This document shows, piece by piece, positions 43,805 through 52,658 of a stretch of 64,000 nucleotides of DNA. Position numbers and translations under genes: made by a program. The notes under the pieces are model-generated. The model did no database searches, was not told where the DNA came from, and saw only the letters and a program-made list of their open reading frames with translations. Numbering within the stretch: position 1 is the stretch's first letter; the number at the start of each line of letters is the position of its first letter. Source of the DNA: JAFAXD01 sp051985675 (lineage in GTDB: Bacteria > Pseudomonadota > Alphaproteobacteria > Rhizobiales > Xanthobacteraceae). The stretch is taken from positions 22,159-86,158 of the forward strand of contig JBPYFJ010000076.1 in the NCBI GenBank assembly GCA_051985675.1, read 5' to 3'.

Positions 43805-45111
43805 GGCCGACGCCGCGCGCGGTGGCGATTTTTGCGGCGGGCATTCCGCTGGCGCTGTTCATGGTCATCTACAACCCGGGCCTTTGGCAGTGGTCGCTGG
43901 GCTACGCCGCGCTTGCTTTCATCGCAATCGCGACCGACGCGGCGTTGACGATGCCGCGCCGGCTGTTGCGGTTGGCCGCGCAAGCGCCCGAGAGCCTACA
44001 GATCGGCGAGACCGGCGCCGTCACCATCACCATCGCGAACCCCGGTCGCGCCGGAACGACGTCATTCGAGCTCTTGTGCGAGCGGCAGCCGGAAGCCTCT
44101 CCGGGAGAAATAGCCCGCACGCAGTTGCGCCCTGGTCAGGATGCGCAGGCGCGGTTCACGCTCGCGCCCAAGCGTCGCGGGCGGATCTCGATCGATGCGA
44201 TCTGGGTGCGCTGGCATGGCCCGCTTGCGCTCGTCGAGTTCGTGCGCCGGGTCGAGATTGCGCGCTCGGTCGACGTTGTGCCGAATGTGCGCGGCGTGCG
44301 CGGCTCGACGCTGGACTTCTTCTCGCGCGAGGCGCTGTTCGGGAACAAGGTGCAGCAGGAGAAGGGCGAAGGCAGCGAATTCGAGGCGTTGCGCGACTAC
44401 GTGCCCGGACTCGACAGCCGTTTCATCGATTGGAAGCACTCCGCGCGCCATCGCAAGCTTGTGTGCAAGGAATTTCGCATCGAGCGCAACCATCCGATCG
44501 TGCTCGCGTTCGACACCGGGCACCTCATGATCGAGCCGGTCGATGGGCTGGCGCGGCTAGATCATGCGATCAATGCCGGGCTGTTGTTGGCATGGATCTC
44601 GCTCCAGGGCGGCGACCTCGTCGGGCTGTTCGGGTTCGACGAAGTACTGCGGCACTATCAGCAACCGCGGCGCGGCGTTTCCAACTTCAGCCATCTGTTG
44701 CGCGCGACCGCGGCCCTCGACTATCACCACACCGAAACCAATTTCACGCTCGGGCTCGCCGAGCTCAACGCGCGGCTCAAGCGCCGCGCCCTGGTGGTCC
44801 TGTTCACGGAATTCATCGACACCGTCACCGCCGAGCTTCTGGTCGAGTCGATGGCGCGGATCGCGAAGCAGCACGTCGTCGTGTTCGTAACCTTGCGCGA
44901 TGCGGTGTTGCACGGCTTTGCGGATGCTGCGCCCGACCGGTTCGAAGACGTCGCCAGGGCGGTCGTCGCCTACGATTTCCTGCGCGAGCGAGACAAAGTG
45001 TTCGAACGGCTGACCCGGCTGGGCGTCCACTGCCTCGACGTGCCGAGCCGCAGCTTGCCGATCGGATTGATCAATCGCTACCTTCTGATCAAGCAGCGGG
45101 GGCTGATATGA
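43801..45111 (+). CDS. DUF58-domain protein, MoxR partner
   Basis: 436 residues. Two N-terminal membrane helices (AVAIFAAGIPLALFMVIYNPG and WSLGYAALAFIAIA), a beta-rich region to about 160, then the DUF58 motif EFEALRDYVPGLDSRFIDWKHSARH (about 193-217). A VWA-like domain follows (PIVLAFDTGHLM ... ALVVLFTEFIDTVTAELLVE), in which a complete MIDAS DxSxS is not seen. It is translationally coupled at both ends by ATGA overlaps. Confidence 0.9.
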   Translation: MRPTPRAVAIFAAGIPLALFMVIYNPGLWQWSLGYAALAFIAIATDAALTMPRRLLRLAAQAPESLQIGETGAVTITIANPGRAGTTSFELLCERQPEASPGEIARTQLRPGQDAQARFTLAPKRRGRISIDAIWVRWHGPLALVEFVRRVEIARSVDVVPNVRGVRGSTLDFFSREALFGNKVQQEKGEGSEFEALRDYVPGLDSRFIDWKHSARHRKLVCKEFRIERNHPIVLAFDTGHLMIEPVDGLARLDHAINAGLLLAWISLQGGDLVGLFGFDEVLRHYQQPRRGVSNFSHLLRATAALDYHHTETNFTLGLAELNARLKRRALVVLFTEFIDTVTAELLVESMARIAKQHVVVFVTLRDAVLHGFADAAPDRFEDVARAVVAYDFLRERDKVFERLTRLGVHCLDVPSRSLPIGLINRYLLIKQRGLI

Positions 45112-46232
45112 GTTTGCAGGCCGAGCAGGATCGCAACGGCGACGCCGAGGTTGCGACGCTCGAGCTTCCCACGATCGTGCTCAAGAGCACCGAGTTTCGC
45201 CGGGCACGGGAAGCGGGTTGGCTCGAGCTCGAGGGCCTGGTCGAGGCGGTCGAGAAGCGCGGGATGCGCACCCTGACCCCGGATCAGCTGCAGCAGCTGC
45301 CGCTGCTTTACCGCTCGACCCTGTCCTCGCTATCGGTGGCGCGTGCGATCGCGCTCGATCGCCACCTGCTGCTCTATCTCGAGAACCTGGCGCTACGGGC
45401 GTTCCTGGCGGTCTACAGTCCGCCGGCGCGTTTTCTCGAGAGCGCCGGAAAATTCCTGCGCACGGATTTTCCTGCCGCGGTGCGCAGCGCTCGCTGGCAT
45501 TTCCTGATCGCCTGCGTGGCGCTTGCGGTTGGCCTCGTCGTCGGTTTCTGGCTTACGGCCAACGACGAGGCCTGGTTCACGACGCTCGTTCCGTCGGCCC
45601 TGACCGACGGGCGCGGCCCGGGCAGTACGCGCGCGTCGTTGCTGGAGGGCGAGATCTTCGCACCGTGGCGCGGAGTTGCGGTTTCACTTGGGATCGTGGC
45701 CAACTTTCTGTTCAACCATAACACCATCGTGGGGATTCTCACGTTCAGCTTCGGCCTAGCGGCCGGGATTCCAACGATCATGTTGCTCGCCTATCAGGGT
45801 TTGACGCTCGGCGCATTCATTGCGCTTCATTACAACCGCCAGCTGACCGTGGATTTCCTGGGCTGGATCGCGATTCATGGCGTTACCGAAATCAGCGCGG
45901 TGCTGCTGTGCGGCGCCGCTGGACTGGTGCTCGCGGACAAGATCCTGTTCCCCGACCGCTATTCGCGGGTTGACAACCTGGCGATGCACGGCCGGCGGGC
46001 CGCCGAGATCGCGGTGGGCGCGGTGTTGATGCTCTTTGTTGCCGCGATCCTGGAGGGGGTGTGCCGCCAGCTGGTGGCGAGCACGCCCTGGCGCTTTACC
46101 ATCGGTGCGCTGACCGGCGTCGGCTGGCTCCTCTATTTCACCTGGCCGCTGCTGATGCGTGCCCGAGACTCCCGGGGTGCCGCCGCGCGCTCGGGTGCGA
46201 CCGCCGGGATCGCCGGCACGCCCGTGACCTGA
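45108..46232 (+). CDS. SpoIIM-type stage II sporulation M family membrane protein
   Basis: 374 residues with about six membrane segments in the second half. The family pattern FLFNHNTIVGILTFSFGLAAGIPTIMLLAYQGLTLGAFIAL (about residues 200-240) and IAIHGVTEISAVLLCGAAGL identify it. The organism need not sporulate; this family accompanies MoxR/DUF58 operons widely. Start ATG 45108 overlaps the DUF58 stop as ATGA. Confidence 0.9.
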   Translation: MSLQAEQDRNGDAEVATLELPTIVLKSTEFRRAREAGWLELEGLVEAVEKRGMRTLTPDQLQQLPLLYRSTLSSLSVARAIALDRHLLLYLENLALRAFLAVYSPPARFLESAGKFLRTDFPAAVRSARWHFLIACVALAVGLVVGFWLTANDEAWFTTLVPSALTDGRGPGSTRASLLEGEIFAPWRGVAVSLGIVANFLFNHNTIVGILTFSFGLAAGIPTIMLLAYQGLTLGAFIALHYNRQLTVDFLGWIAIHGVTEISAVLLCGAAGLVLADKILFPDRYSRVDNLAMHGRRAAEIAVGAVLMLFVAAILEGVCRQLVASTPWRFTIGALTGVGWLLYFTWPLLMRARDSRGAAARSGATAGIAGTPVT

Positions 46233-46253
46233 AAACGGCGAGGATTGAGGAAC

Positions 46254-47165
46254 GTGAACGCTTCCACCACCGCAATCGACATCGCAACCCAGTTCCTGCG
46301 GCGTAACCGGCGCGCCGAACGACAGATCATCACGCCGGAAGGCGTGCCGCTGACGGTCGAGCTCGCGGACTATGGCGAGCGCGCGACCGCGTTCCTGATC
46401 GACCTCACCATCTGGCTCATTGCCAGCATCGCGGTTCTGCTGCTGCTGCTGTTCACCCCGCTTAATCACGTGGGCGGCACCATCCTGGTTGCACTGTTGC
46501 TGTTTACCGCGTTCGTCGTGCGCAACCTCTATTTCATTCACTTCGAGCTGTCCTGGTATGGCGCGACGCCCGGCAAGCGCATCGTCGGGATCCGCGTCAT
46601 TGACCGCCGCGGCGGACCGCTGCTGCCATCGGCGGTGATCGCCCGCAATCTGACGCGCGAAGTCGAGATCTTCATTCCATTGGGGGTGCTGATCTCGGCT
46701 TCGGCGGCCGCCAGATCCGGCGCATGGGAAATTCTGGTGCTTGGCGCCTGGCTTGCCTGTTTCGCCGCGCTGGTCTTTTTCAACCGCGACCGCATGCGCG
46801 CGGGCGATCTCATCGCCGGCACCATCGTCATTGCGATGCCGCGTCAGCGCCTGCTCGGCGATCTGGTCGAGACTACAGCGCGCTTCACGTTCACCGATCG
46901 GCAGCTGCAGGCCTATGGCGCGCTCGAGCTTCAGGTCCTTGAGGAACTCCTGCGCCGCCCGGTCGCGCCGGAGCAGCCGGCGCTCTTGCGCGACGTGTGT
47001 GATCGCATCTGCCGCAAGATCGATTTCGGGGAGGCCGTTCCGGACGCCGAGATCGTGGTGTTTCTACGCGACTTCTACACCGCGCAGCGCGCCTATCTGG
47101 AACGCGAGCAGCTGTTCGGGCGCCGCCGCGCCGACAAGCATCACGCCGCCGAGCGCCGCAAGTAG
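46254..47165 (+). CDS. RDD-family membrane protein, last gene of the MoxR operon
   Basis: 303 residues from GTG 46254. The RDD domain spans about 40-190: ADYGERATAFLIDLTIW, helix pairs, then YGATPGKRIVGIRVIDRRGG. The last 100 residues form a cytoplasmic helical domain (RFTFTDRQLQAYGALELQVLEELLRR). It begins 21 bp after the SpoIIM-type gene. In other bacteria RDD proteins sit in the same MoxR operons. Confidence 0.88.
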   Translation: MNASTTAIDIATQFLRRNRRAERQIITPEGVPLTVELADYGERATAFLIDLTIWLIASIAVLLLLLFTPLNHVGGTILVALLLFTAFVVRNLYFIHFELSWYGATPGKRIVGIRVIDRRGGPLLPSAVIARNLTREVEIFIPLGVLISASAAARSGAWEILVLGAWLACFAALVFFNRDRMRAGDLIAGTIVIAMPRQRLLGDLVETTARFTFTDRQLQAYGALELQVLEELLRRPVAPEQPALLRDVCDRICRKIDFGEAVPDAEIVVFLRDFYTAQRAYLEREQLFGRRRADKHHAAERRK

Positions 47166-47196
47166 GATGGCAAGTGTTGCGTTCCGCCCAGGGCTC

Positions 47197-47952
47197 CTAA
47201 TCGAACACCGCGGCGATCTGATCGGTGTCGATGCCTTCCTTGGCGGCGCGCAGGTCATGGTACATCATGACGACGATGATATTGAAGTAGGCCGTGTAGA
47301 TCGCCGTCACGATCAGCCAGAGCACCGTTCCAATAGTAATTCCACGCTCCACTGCCGCCGCTGTGAAGGTCGATCCGAACAGCCCGGCCACGAGCGCGCC
47401 GATGATGCCGAGGAAAATGATTGCGATGATCATGATCAACAGATAAATGCCGAACACTTTCCAACGATAACCCTTGGTCAGCTCGGCGCTGCGCCCCATG
47501 CTCGCGGTCGGGCCCAAACCCTCCACTACGCAGGCCGGTAGCGCAACCGACCAGCGGATCGCGAGCATGATGCCGGGCACGATGAACAGCAGGAATCCGA
47601 TCGTGATTCCGAGCCACTGCAGAATGGCGAGGCCGACGATCGGCCAGAACCGCGACAGCCCGCGCCGGATCGCTTCGCCGATGACCACGGCGCGGCCGCG
47701 CATCGCCTGAAAGGCACCGAAGAGAATGACCGCGAGCCCGACCGTGTTGGCAATCATCCAGAATACGAAGACGGCGAAGTTCCTGATGATACCCGTGGGG
47801 GTCTGGCCTTCGCCGGACAGCAGGTTGGGAAGCGAAATGACCAATGCCACCAGGGTGAAGATCAGAAAATTCGCGATATAGACGGACCACGCACGGCTGA
47901 ACACCGGGCCGACCCGGAATTCCCTGCCTGTCGCCACTGATACATCGGTCAT
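47197..47952 (-). CDS. Polytopic membrane protein of unknown function
   Basis: 251 residues from ATG 47952 (GGAGGG upstream). About six membrane segments and the recurring pattern GRSAELTKGYRWKVFGIYLLIMI, seen in the YciC/glycerophosphodiesterase-membrane-domain families. FTLVALVISLPNLLSG and VPGIMLAIRWSVALPACVVEG are further markers. It converges on the MoxR operon with a 31-bp gap. Function unknown. Confidence 0.82.
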   Translation of the reverse strand: MTDVSVATGREFRVGPVFSRAWSVYIANFLIFTLVALVISLPNLLSGEGQTPTGIIRNFAVFVFWMIANTVGLAVILFGAFQAMRGRAVVIGEAIRRGLSRFWPIVGLAILQWLGITIGFLLFIVPGIMLAIRWSVALPACVVEGLGPTASMGRSAELTKGYRWKVFGIYLLIMIIAIIFLGIIGALVAGLFGSTFTAAAVERGITIGTVLWLIVTAIYTAYFNIIVVMMYHDLRAAKEGIDTDQIAAVFD

Positions 47953-48172
47953 GAGATCGCCCTCCAAGCCCTTGCCTGCAGCCGGCACGATAGCGCCCGG
48001 CGCCGGACCTGAAAACCCGGTCCGCGACGAATTTGGTTTCGTCGCGGGCGCGCCTTGCCTGGACGATCATGGCGTGCGCAGGCGCAATGGTCTCGCGCGG
48101 GCGATCCAAAACGCTGACCCGCAGAAGGACGATCGACGAGGACCGCCAAACACTGGGACCCAAAAGACGCGA

Positions 48173-48355
48173 TCACCATGGCGCGGTGGGGAAACCGCCG
48201 GCCCGCGCAACCACCACAGACGAGATCAGCGCAGTACCGGCGGCAGCTGCTGCGGCGAGGATCAGCGCCACGGCGATCCGTGATTTCTTGCGCTCCAGGC
48301 CGAGCGGGTAGAGGTCCCACGCGGTCGGCATCTTGATCGGCGGGAGTTTCTTCAT
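48173..48355 (-). CDS. Small single-span membrane protein
   Basis: 60 residues: a basic, proline-containing N-terminus (MKKLPPIKMPTAWDLYPLGLE) and one membrane helix (IAVALILAAAAAAGTALISSVVVA). The start overlaps the stop of the next gene upstream (ATGA), so it is coupled to the Cys-rich secreted protein. Unknown function. Confidence 0.6.
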   Translation of the reverse strand: MKKLPPIKMPTAWDLYPLGLERKKSRIAVALILAAAAAAGTALISSVVVARAGGFPTAPW

Positions 48356-48609
48356 CGACCGCTCCCACCTTTCACGCAATACGAGCCGCTGTTCGTCCAT
48401 CCCCACGGGCAGGTCCCGCCGCGCGGCAGAGGGACGGCATCCTGGGCGCCTTGTCCTGGGACGCAGAACGAACCGCTGGAGTAGTAGCCGTAAGGGCACG
48501 AGCCGCCCGGACCTGGCGGCTTGGGCTGCGGCAACGGGTCGGCATGTGCAGCGAAGGCTGCTGCGCCAATCAGAGCAACAGCAAGTAGTCGCGTCATTGC
48601 AAGAGTCAT
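48352..48609 (-). CDS. Small secreted Cys-rich protein with two CPxGW/Y repeats
   Basis: 85 residues. A signal peptide ends AAHA; the mature protein is about 62 residues with two copies of a C-P-x-G-[YW]-x-x-S-G-S-[FY]-C-[VL] motif (CPYGYYSSGSFCVP and CPWGWTNSGSYCVK). Four cysteines could make one disulfide per repeat. I recall similar CPxGW repeats in rhizobial hypothetical proteins. ATG 48609 has GGGAG upstream; coupled to the 60-residue membrane protein. Confidence 0.7.
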   Translation of the reverse strand: MTLAMTRLLAVALIGAAAFAAHADPLPQPKPPGPGGSCPYGYYSSGSFCVPGQGAQDAVPLPRGGTCPWGWTNSGSYCVKGGSGR

Positions 48610-48717
48610 GGCGGCGGCTCCCAAATTGCCCGCGCGGCACGAAGCGCGCTACGGGAAGTCCCAAATGATCAACTAAGGTTTGATTGCTTTTTGCAATCAG
48701 CCTGAAGGCGCTCCATT

Positions 48718-48990
48718 TCACGGTCCGCGATCTACGCCAGCTCGCAACGCTAGCGCCAGGGCCACGACGGACTTGACGTCCGGTTTAAGGCCGCCACCCG
48801 TCAGCGACAACGCGGCTTCGACCAAGCACATCTTGTGAAGCACAATTTCCCGCGCGAGCGCATGCGCCTCAGCCTCAGGCAAATCTTCCGCGAATCGGAC
48901 AACTAGATCGCTCTGGATTGCCCTCCACGATGAGGACGACATTATTGGCGGGCGTGCCCGCGTTTTGATCCTCTTGGTCAACCGTTTCAT
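48718..48990 (-). CDS. Small hypothetical protein
   Basis: 90 residues from ATG 48990 with GGGAG upstream. A basic N-terminus (MKRLTKRIKTRARPP) is followed by a helical region (DLVVRFAEDLPEAEAHALAREIVLHKMCLVEAAL). No signal or known family. A TTG three codons earlier is an alternative start. Confidence 0.5.
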   Translation of the reverse strand: MKRLTKRIKTRARPPIMSSSSWRAIQSDLVVRFAEDLPEAEAHALAREIVLHKMCLVEAALSLTGGGLKPDVKSVVALALALRAGVDRGP

Positions 48991-49104
48991 GTCAAGCAAT
49001 CTCCCATCGCAGAAAACATCAGTGCGCCATGGAACTGAGGACAGTATGTTCTAGTATCCGTTAGCAAGTCATGAGATCGATCAACGGGGGTCCTCGTTGC
49101 GAGA

Positions 49105-49578
49105 TCAGAAAAACGTCCAAAGGCACGGCGGTTGGACGCGTCCCGGCTCATTTGGATTAGTCGGCCCGACGTTGACGCCAGTCGGATTCACACAATAGAC
49201 ATTAGTGCCGTTCGATTGTTCGGTTCTTTCGATATAATACGCTTGGGCCATCAGATAGGTGCAAACACCGCGTAACTTTTCGGACTCGTCACTCCAACTA
49301 AAGGCATTGTTTTGTTGAACAACCCGGCTCCAAATGCCGGCATCTTCCTTTAGGGTGCAGCCGATGTAGGCGGTAGGGCCGAAGATGTCGGTTTTTTGAA
49401 AGTCGCCGTTGGATGAGGTGCGTTGCAGCACCGTAGGGAGGAAAACAATGTCGTAAACTTTGAAGCCACCACCGTTGAAGGGCGTCGGCTTCATGTTTTC
49501 CCATGATGTAGCGTGTGCGGTACCCCATGTCGTCAACATGCCAGCGACGAAGGCGGTGGTGATCAGCAAATTGCGCAT
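49105..49578 (-). CDS. Secreted protein of unknown function
   Basis: 157 residues. A signal peptide (MRNLLITTAFVAGMLTTWGTAHA) precedes a domain with four cysteines (IGCTLKED, RGVCTYLM, VYCVNPTG, PPCLWTFF) and many aromatic residues. I know no family for it. The start is set by the signal peptide; the ribosome site is weak. The gene is less GC-biased than the core, consistent with accessory DNA. Confidence 0.65.
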   Translation of the reverse strand: MRNLLITTAFVAGMLTTWGTAHATSWENMKPTPFNGGGFKVYDIVFLPTVLQRTSSNGDFQKTDIFGPTAYIGCTLKEDAGIWSRVVQQNNAFSWSDESEKLRGVCTYLMAQAYYIERTEQSNGTNVYCVNPTGVNVGPTNPNEPGRVQPPCLWTFF

Positions 49579-49798
49579 GGCGTCACCCGCTGATTGGCCT
49601 TTTAGCGATTCCAAGACCGGTCGCAACGGCGCAGCGGTCAAGCCCGCAAGCAAGCGTTGGGTGGAAAGCAACAACATGGCCATGCCCTTGTTTTCTCTCA
49701 TTGCGGGGCCAACCCGGGGGTGCTCAATCCTTGATCGGCGCTCGTGGCGGACTCCAATTTGCATGATCCGGCAGCGGTCTACTTTGTGCGCCGGATAA

Positions 49799-49839
49799 CT
49801 TCTTGTTATCTTCCGCCAAATACTTGGTTGCGAATGACG
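49799..49839 (+). repeat. Direct repeat of the AraC-gene promoter/start region, copy 1
   Basis: 41 bp from CTTCTTGTTAT to ATGACG, 37 of 41 bases identical to 50226-50266. In copy 2 the ATG is the AraC regulator start; in copy 1 the corresponding ATG (49834) opens only a short frame. See the finding on this duplication. Confidence 0.75.
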
Positions 49840-49934
49840 TGGCCAAACGCGGTCAATGCTTCCTGTAGCCATTGGCACTAGCCCAAGACCGGTGCGGTGC
49901 TCGGAAGCTGCCGGGCCGACGCTCGAGCCAATAG

Positions 49935-50183
49935 TCAACCTTCGTTGGAGCAAGCCGGGCACAGGAACGTTCCCGCCCGCGACTCTTTCCACCCGACCTG
50001 AATCGCAAGGGAATAACCCTCGATAAAGCTTGCGCCGCTGAATTGTTGCTCGAACGGCTTCGAATCATCCGAATTCGATGACGTGCACGCTGGCCCATCG
50101 CAAGTGAGCACCAATATCGTCGATGTCGGAGTCACACTATTGGTCCACCTGACGATTTTCATGCCCATTGCAATGCCCATCAT
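49935..50183 (-). CDS. Small hypothetical protein with CxxxxC and CPAC motifs
   Basis: 82 residues from ATG 50183 with GAGAGG upstream. Cysteines occur as CDGPAC near residue 30 and FLCPAC five residues from the end, a zinc-ribbon-like spacing; the core SFIEGYSLAIQVGWKE looks structured. No signal peptide. It lies between the two promoter repeats, divergent from the AraC gene. Family unknown. Confidence 0.55.
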   Translation of the reverse strand: MMGIAMGMKIVRWTNSVTPTSTILVLTCDGPACTSSNSDDSKPFEQQFSGASFIEGYSLAIQVGWKESRAGTFLCPACSNEG

Positions 50184-50225
50184 GCGACCTCTCGCTTGAT
50201 GTGAGTTAAGTTGTGGCCAGGGAAG

Positions 50226-50266
50226 CTTCTTGTTATTTTCCGCCAAAGACTTGGTTACGCATGACG
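50226..50266 (+). repeat. Direct repeat of the AraC-gene promoter/start region, copy 2
   Basis: Intact copy including the AraC start codon at 50261. It matches 49799-49839 with four differences. Confidence 0.75.
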
Positions 50267-51307
50267 CGGAAAAGCTCGACGCAGCAATCGATCAGGCAAC
50301 TCGCCGACTTACCGACGGTGCAAGGCGGTTTGACGCGACTTGCCGCAGATCGCGTGCGCGAAGCGGGTATCAAGATAGAGCCGCTTTTGTCGCGTGCCGG
50401 ATTGACCATTGAACAGATCAATGATCCCGAACAAAGGATCATCGCGCGAAACCAGATCGCTTTTCTTAAAAGCGCAGCCGAAGCGCTCAAACACGACGAT
50501 CTTGGCGTTAACCTCGCCGAGGAGTTCGACTGTCGCGATCTCGGATTGCTGTACTACGTCATGGAGTCCTCTGACACGCTTGGAAATGCGTTCAAGCGTA
50601 CGTCCCGTTACAGCCGCATCACCAACGAAGCCATAGTGCTTGACTATCGCGAGGCGCGCGAACCAAAGCTGCGACTGACGTATTCCGGAGTTTCACGCCA
50701 TGCCGATCAGCAACAGATCGAATTTTGCGTTGTTGCGATGGTTCGTTTGTCTTGCTTGTTGACCGGTCGGCGGTTCGTTCCAGAACGTGTATCCATGATG
50801 CACGTCCGTTCGACAGGCATTTCAAAGTTTGCTCGTGTTCTCGGTAACAATGTCGAGTTTGGTGGTGATGCCGACGAGATTGATTTTCCAACTGGCTCAG
50901 CCGAATGGGCGCTCGCCGACCCCGATCCATACCTGAACAAAATTCTGCTCAAAGTCTGTGAGGAGAGTCTGAAAGGCCACGAGAGTGATCACGGCACATT
51001 CCGCACGGTGGTCGAGAATACCATCTCCACCTTGCTTCCCCACGGCCAGGCCCACGCGGATGTCGTAGCCAAGAAACTCGGGATGAGCGAGCGGACGCTG
51101 GCACGGAGGCTCGCCGAAGAAGGCGCGACATTTAACGACACCCTTCAGGAACTCAAGGCGAGCTTGGCCACCCGCTATCTAGAGGAAGATAATATGCCGA
51201 TCTCGAAGATCGCTTGGCTTCTGGGTTTCGAGGAGGCTAGCTCTTTTAGTCACGCGTGCCGGCGATGGACTGGCAAATCGCCTCGGGAGTTTCGACGCTC
51301 AAGTTGA
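50261..51307 (+). CDS. AraC-family regulator (OruR/ArgR-like, arabinose-binding-type N-terminus)
   Basis: 348 residues. The N-terminal domain at about 20-210 has the pattern of AraC regulators with an Arabinose_bd domain (GLTIEQINDPEQRIIARNQIAFLK, LGLLYYVMESSDTLGNAF). The C-terminal double helix-turn-helix at about 240-345 has MSERTLARRLAEEGATF and ISKIAWLLGFEEASSFSHACRRWTG. It would activate nearby genes in response to a small ligand. ATG 50261 lies in the duplicated sequence discussed separately. Confidence 0.88.
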   Translation: MTRKSSTQQSIRQLADLPTVQGGLTRLAADRVREAGIKIEPLLSRAGLTIEQINDPEQRIIARNQIAFLKSAAEALKHDDLGVNLAEEFDCRDLGLLYYVMESSDTLGNAFKRTSRYSRITNEAIVLDYREAREPKLRLTYSGVSRHADQQQIEFCVVAMVRLSCLLTGRRFVPERVSMMHVRSTGISKFARVLGNNVEFGGDADEIDFPTGSAEWALADPDPYLNKILLKVCEESLKGHESDHGTFRTVVENTISTLLPHGQAHADVVAKKLGMSERTLARRLAEEGATFNDTLQELKASLATRYLEEDNMPISKIAWLLGFEEASSFSHACRRWTGKSPREFRRSS

Positions 51308-51423
51308 TTTAATTGTTGTAGATGCCGATGCCCTTAGCTCTTCAAATTGACAGCTAGTTTATGTTCCATTGCTGCGTGGGGCGGTCAGCGTGGTTCGCTG
51401 TGCGTCGCGAGCGGATTGTTGAA

Positions 51424-51457
51424 CAAAAGCGAGCGGCTGGTTGCACGTGCCGCTCGC
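51424..51457 (-). terminator. Rho-independent terminator for the gene at 51504-51845
   Basis: Stem GCGAGCGGC (51429-51437) and GCCGCTCGC (51449-51457), followed on the minus strand by TTTTG. Confidence 0.7.
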
Positions 51458-51503
51458 CCCGATAACGCCCGTTCCAGTCCAGGAGAAGGAAGCGAGCCCA
51501 ATC

Positions 51504-51845
51504 TCAGTAGTCGATATCGAAATTTCCCTGAAAGCCTTGTGACGCCTTCTCGTTACCGCTGTCCTGCAGCATGTAGAGCTTGCCGCCCTGCTTGTAGATC
51601 ACGGCGCCGGGCTTGATTTCGTGTGCGCCCTTCTTCATGGCGGCTTCATGCTGAGCGGCGCTGACCTTGACTTTCGACTTGTGCATCCGCTGGCCCTTGG
51701 GGCCGATCATAACAGCTTCGCCTTCGCCAATGGTCGCTGCTTCCGAAGACTTAGCATTGCCTTTCGTCTGCGCCATAGCACCCGTCGACAAGCCGATCAC
51801 CAAACAGGCGCTCGCCGCCAGCAAAGCCCTTTTCGAAATTGACAT
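51504..51845 (-). CDS. Small secreted protein of unknown function
   Basis: 113 residues with a signal peptide ending GAMAQ. The mature part is basic and polar (GEGEAVMIGPKGQRMHKSKVKVSAAQHEAAMKKG) and ends with KLYMLQDSGNEKASQGF. GAGGAG precedes ATG 51845 and a good terminator follows, so it is a free-standing gene. It resembles small periplasmic hypothetical proteins of rhizobia; function unknown. Confidence 0.75.
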   Translation of the reverse strand: MSISKRALLAASACLVIGLSTGAMAQTKGNAKSSEAATIGEGEAVMIGPKGQRMHKSKVKVSAAQHEAAMKKGAHEIKPGAVIYKQGGKLYMLQDSGNEKASQGFQGNFDIDY

Positions 51846-52658
51846 GGCATTCTCCTCATATTTTTACGTTGGTCCCCGCTTAGCGGACATCATCCCGCCG
51901 GTACGGCAACAAAAGGGTAGCCCAACCATGCGCGGACAGGAATGGCCCTACTCGACAAACTTGATGATTTCCGTCCAGCAGCGTCCCCGCAGGGCGAAAT
52001 TGCGGAGTTCGTCGCAACGTAGTTAGGGCCTTGTCTTCCTTGCCCCGAGTGTCAGTATAACAGCGCGTGCCGGGAGAAAGACTTTCCGGTGTTGGACAGG
52101 CCCTGGTGCCCTCAAGAGAAGAAGCACGCGCTCAATCGATCGACGAAAGGCTACCACTCAACGACGTCACCAGCAATTGCACACCCCCCAAGTCGATGGT
52201 CATTTGAAACAAGTGTTCTCAGAAAAAGAAGGTACGCTACAGCACAATATACTGGAAAAGCGCGTGTTGCTGACATGATCGGCGAATTCGGCGGGATACT
52301 TGGATTCCAGTCGATCACCCCGTCGGCGCGGGTGAGCAAAAGGGGCACGGTGAGCCCAGCGGAATCCGCCCACAAATGACTTGGTGCCTAATCTGTGCCT
52401 CAGAAGGCAAGCGCGCCGCCGCCGATCCTCGTCCCGATGAAGGCCCAGTGCCCGGTGTGTCGTCTGCAAAATTTGTGGGACGTAAAAGCGGAACGCTTCT
52501 CGGATGTGCCGGTGTTGACGCCGGTCGTGCAAGGGAGTGCGGTGTCGCGCGCAGTCTATAGGCAGGCGCGGCAGCCGCGCTTGGCCTCACGCCGGGCGCT
52601 TTGCAACTCACGTCTCCGGCCTTCGCTCAGGCGCAGCAGCAGCCGGCGCACCAACCGG
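51846..52658. other. Gene-poor stretch with two gene fragments
   Basis: No intact gene seen in about 810 bp. On the minus strand near 52312-52361, GLTVPLLLTRADGVID resembles the last residues of the ABC binding protein at 58161 (GLTVPPSLLARADEVIE), with its stop mutated. On the plus strand 52565-52666 encodes AAAALGLTPGALQLTSPAFAQ, which looks like a detached Tat/Sec signal peptide, followed at once by a stop. Both are best read as debris of past insertions or deletions. Confidence 0.45.

Noticed and set aside
43731..45107. A continuous 833-codon frame from 43731 to the SpoIIM-type stop
   Set aside because: The first 459 codons are an out-of-frame reading of MoxR and DUF58; the true SpoIIM-type start is ATG 45108 with an ATGA overlap.
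48025..48050. Hairpin CGCGACGAA/TTCGTCGCG as a terminator
   Set aside because: There is no T-run on either strand next to it, so I do not call it a terminator.
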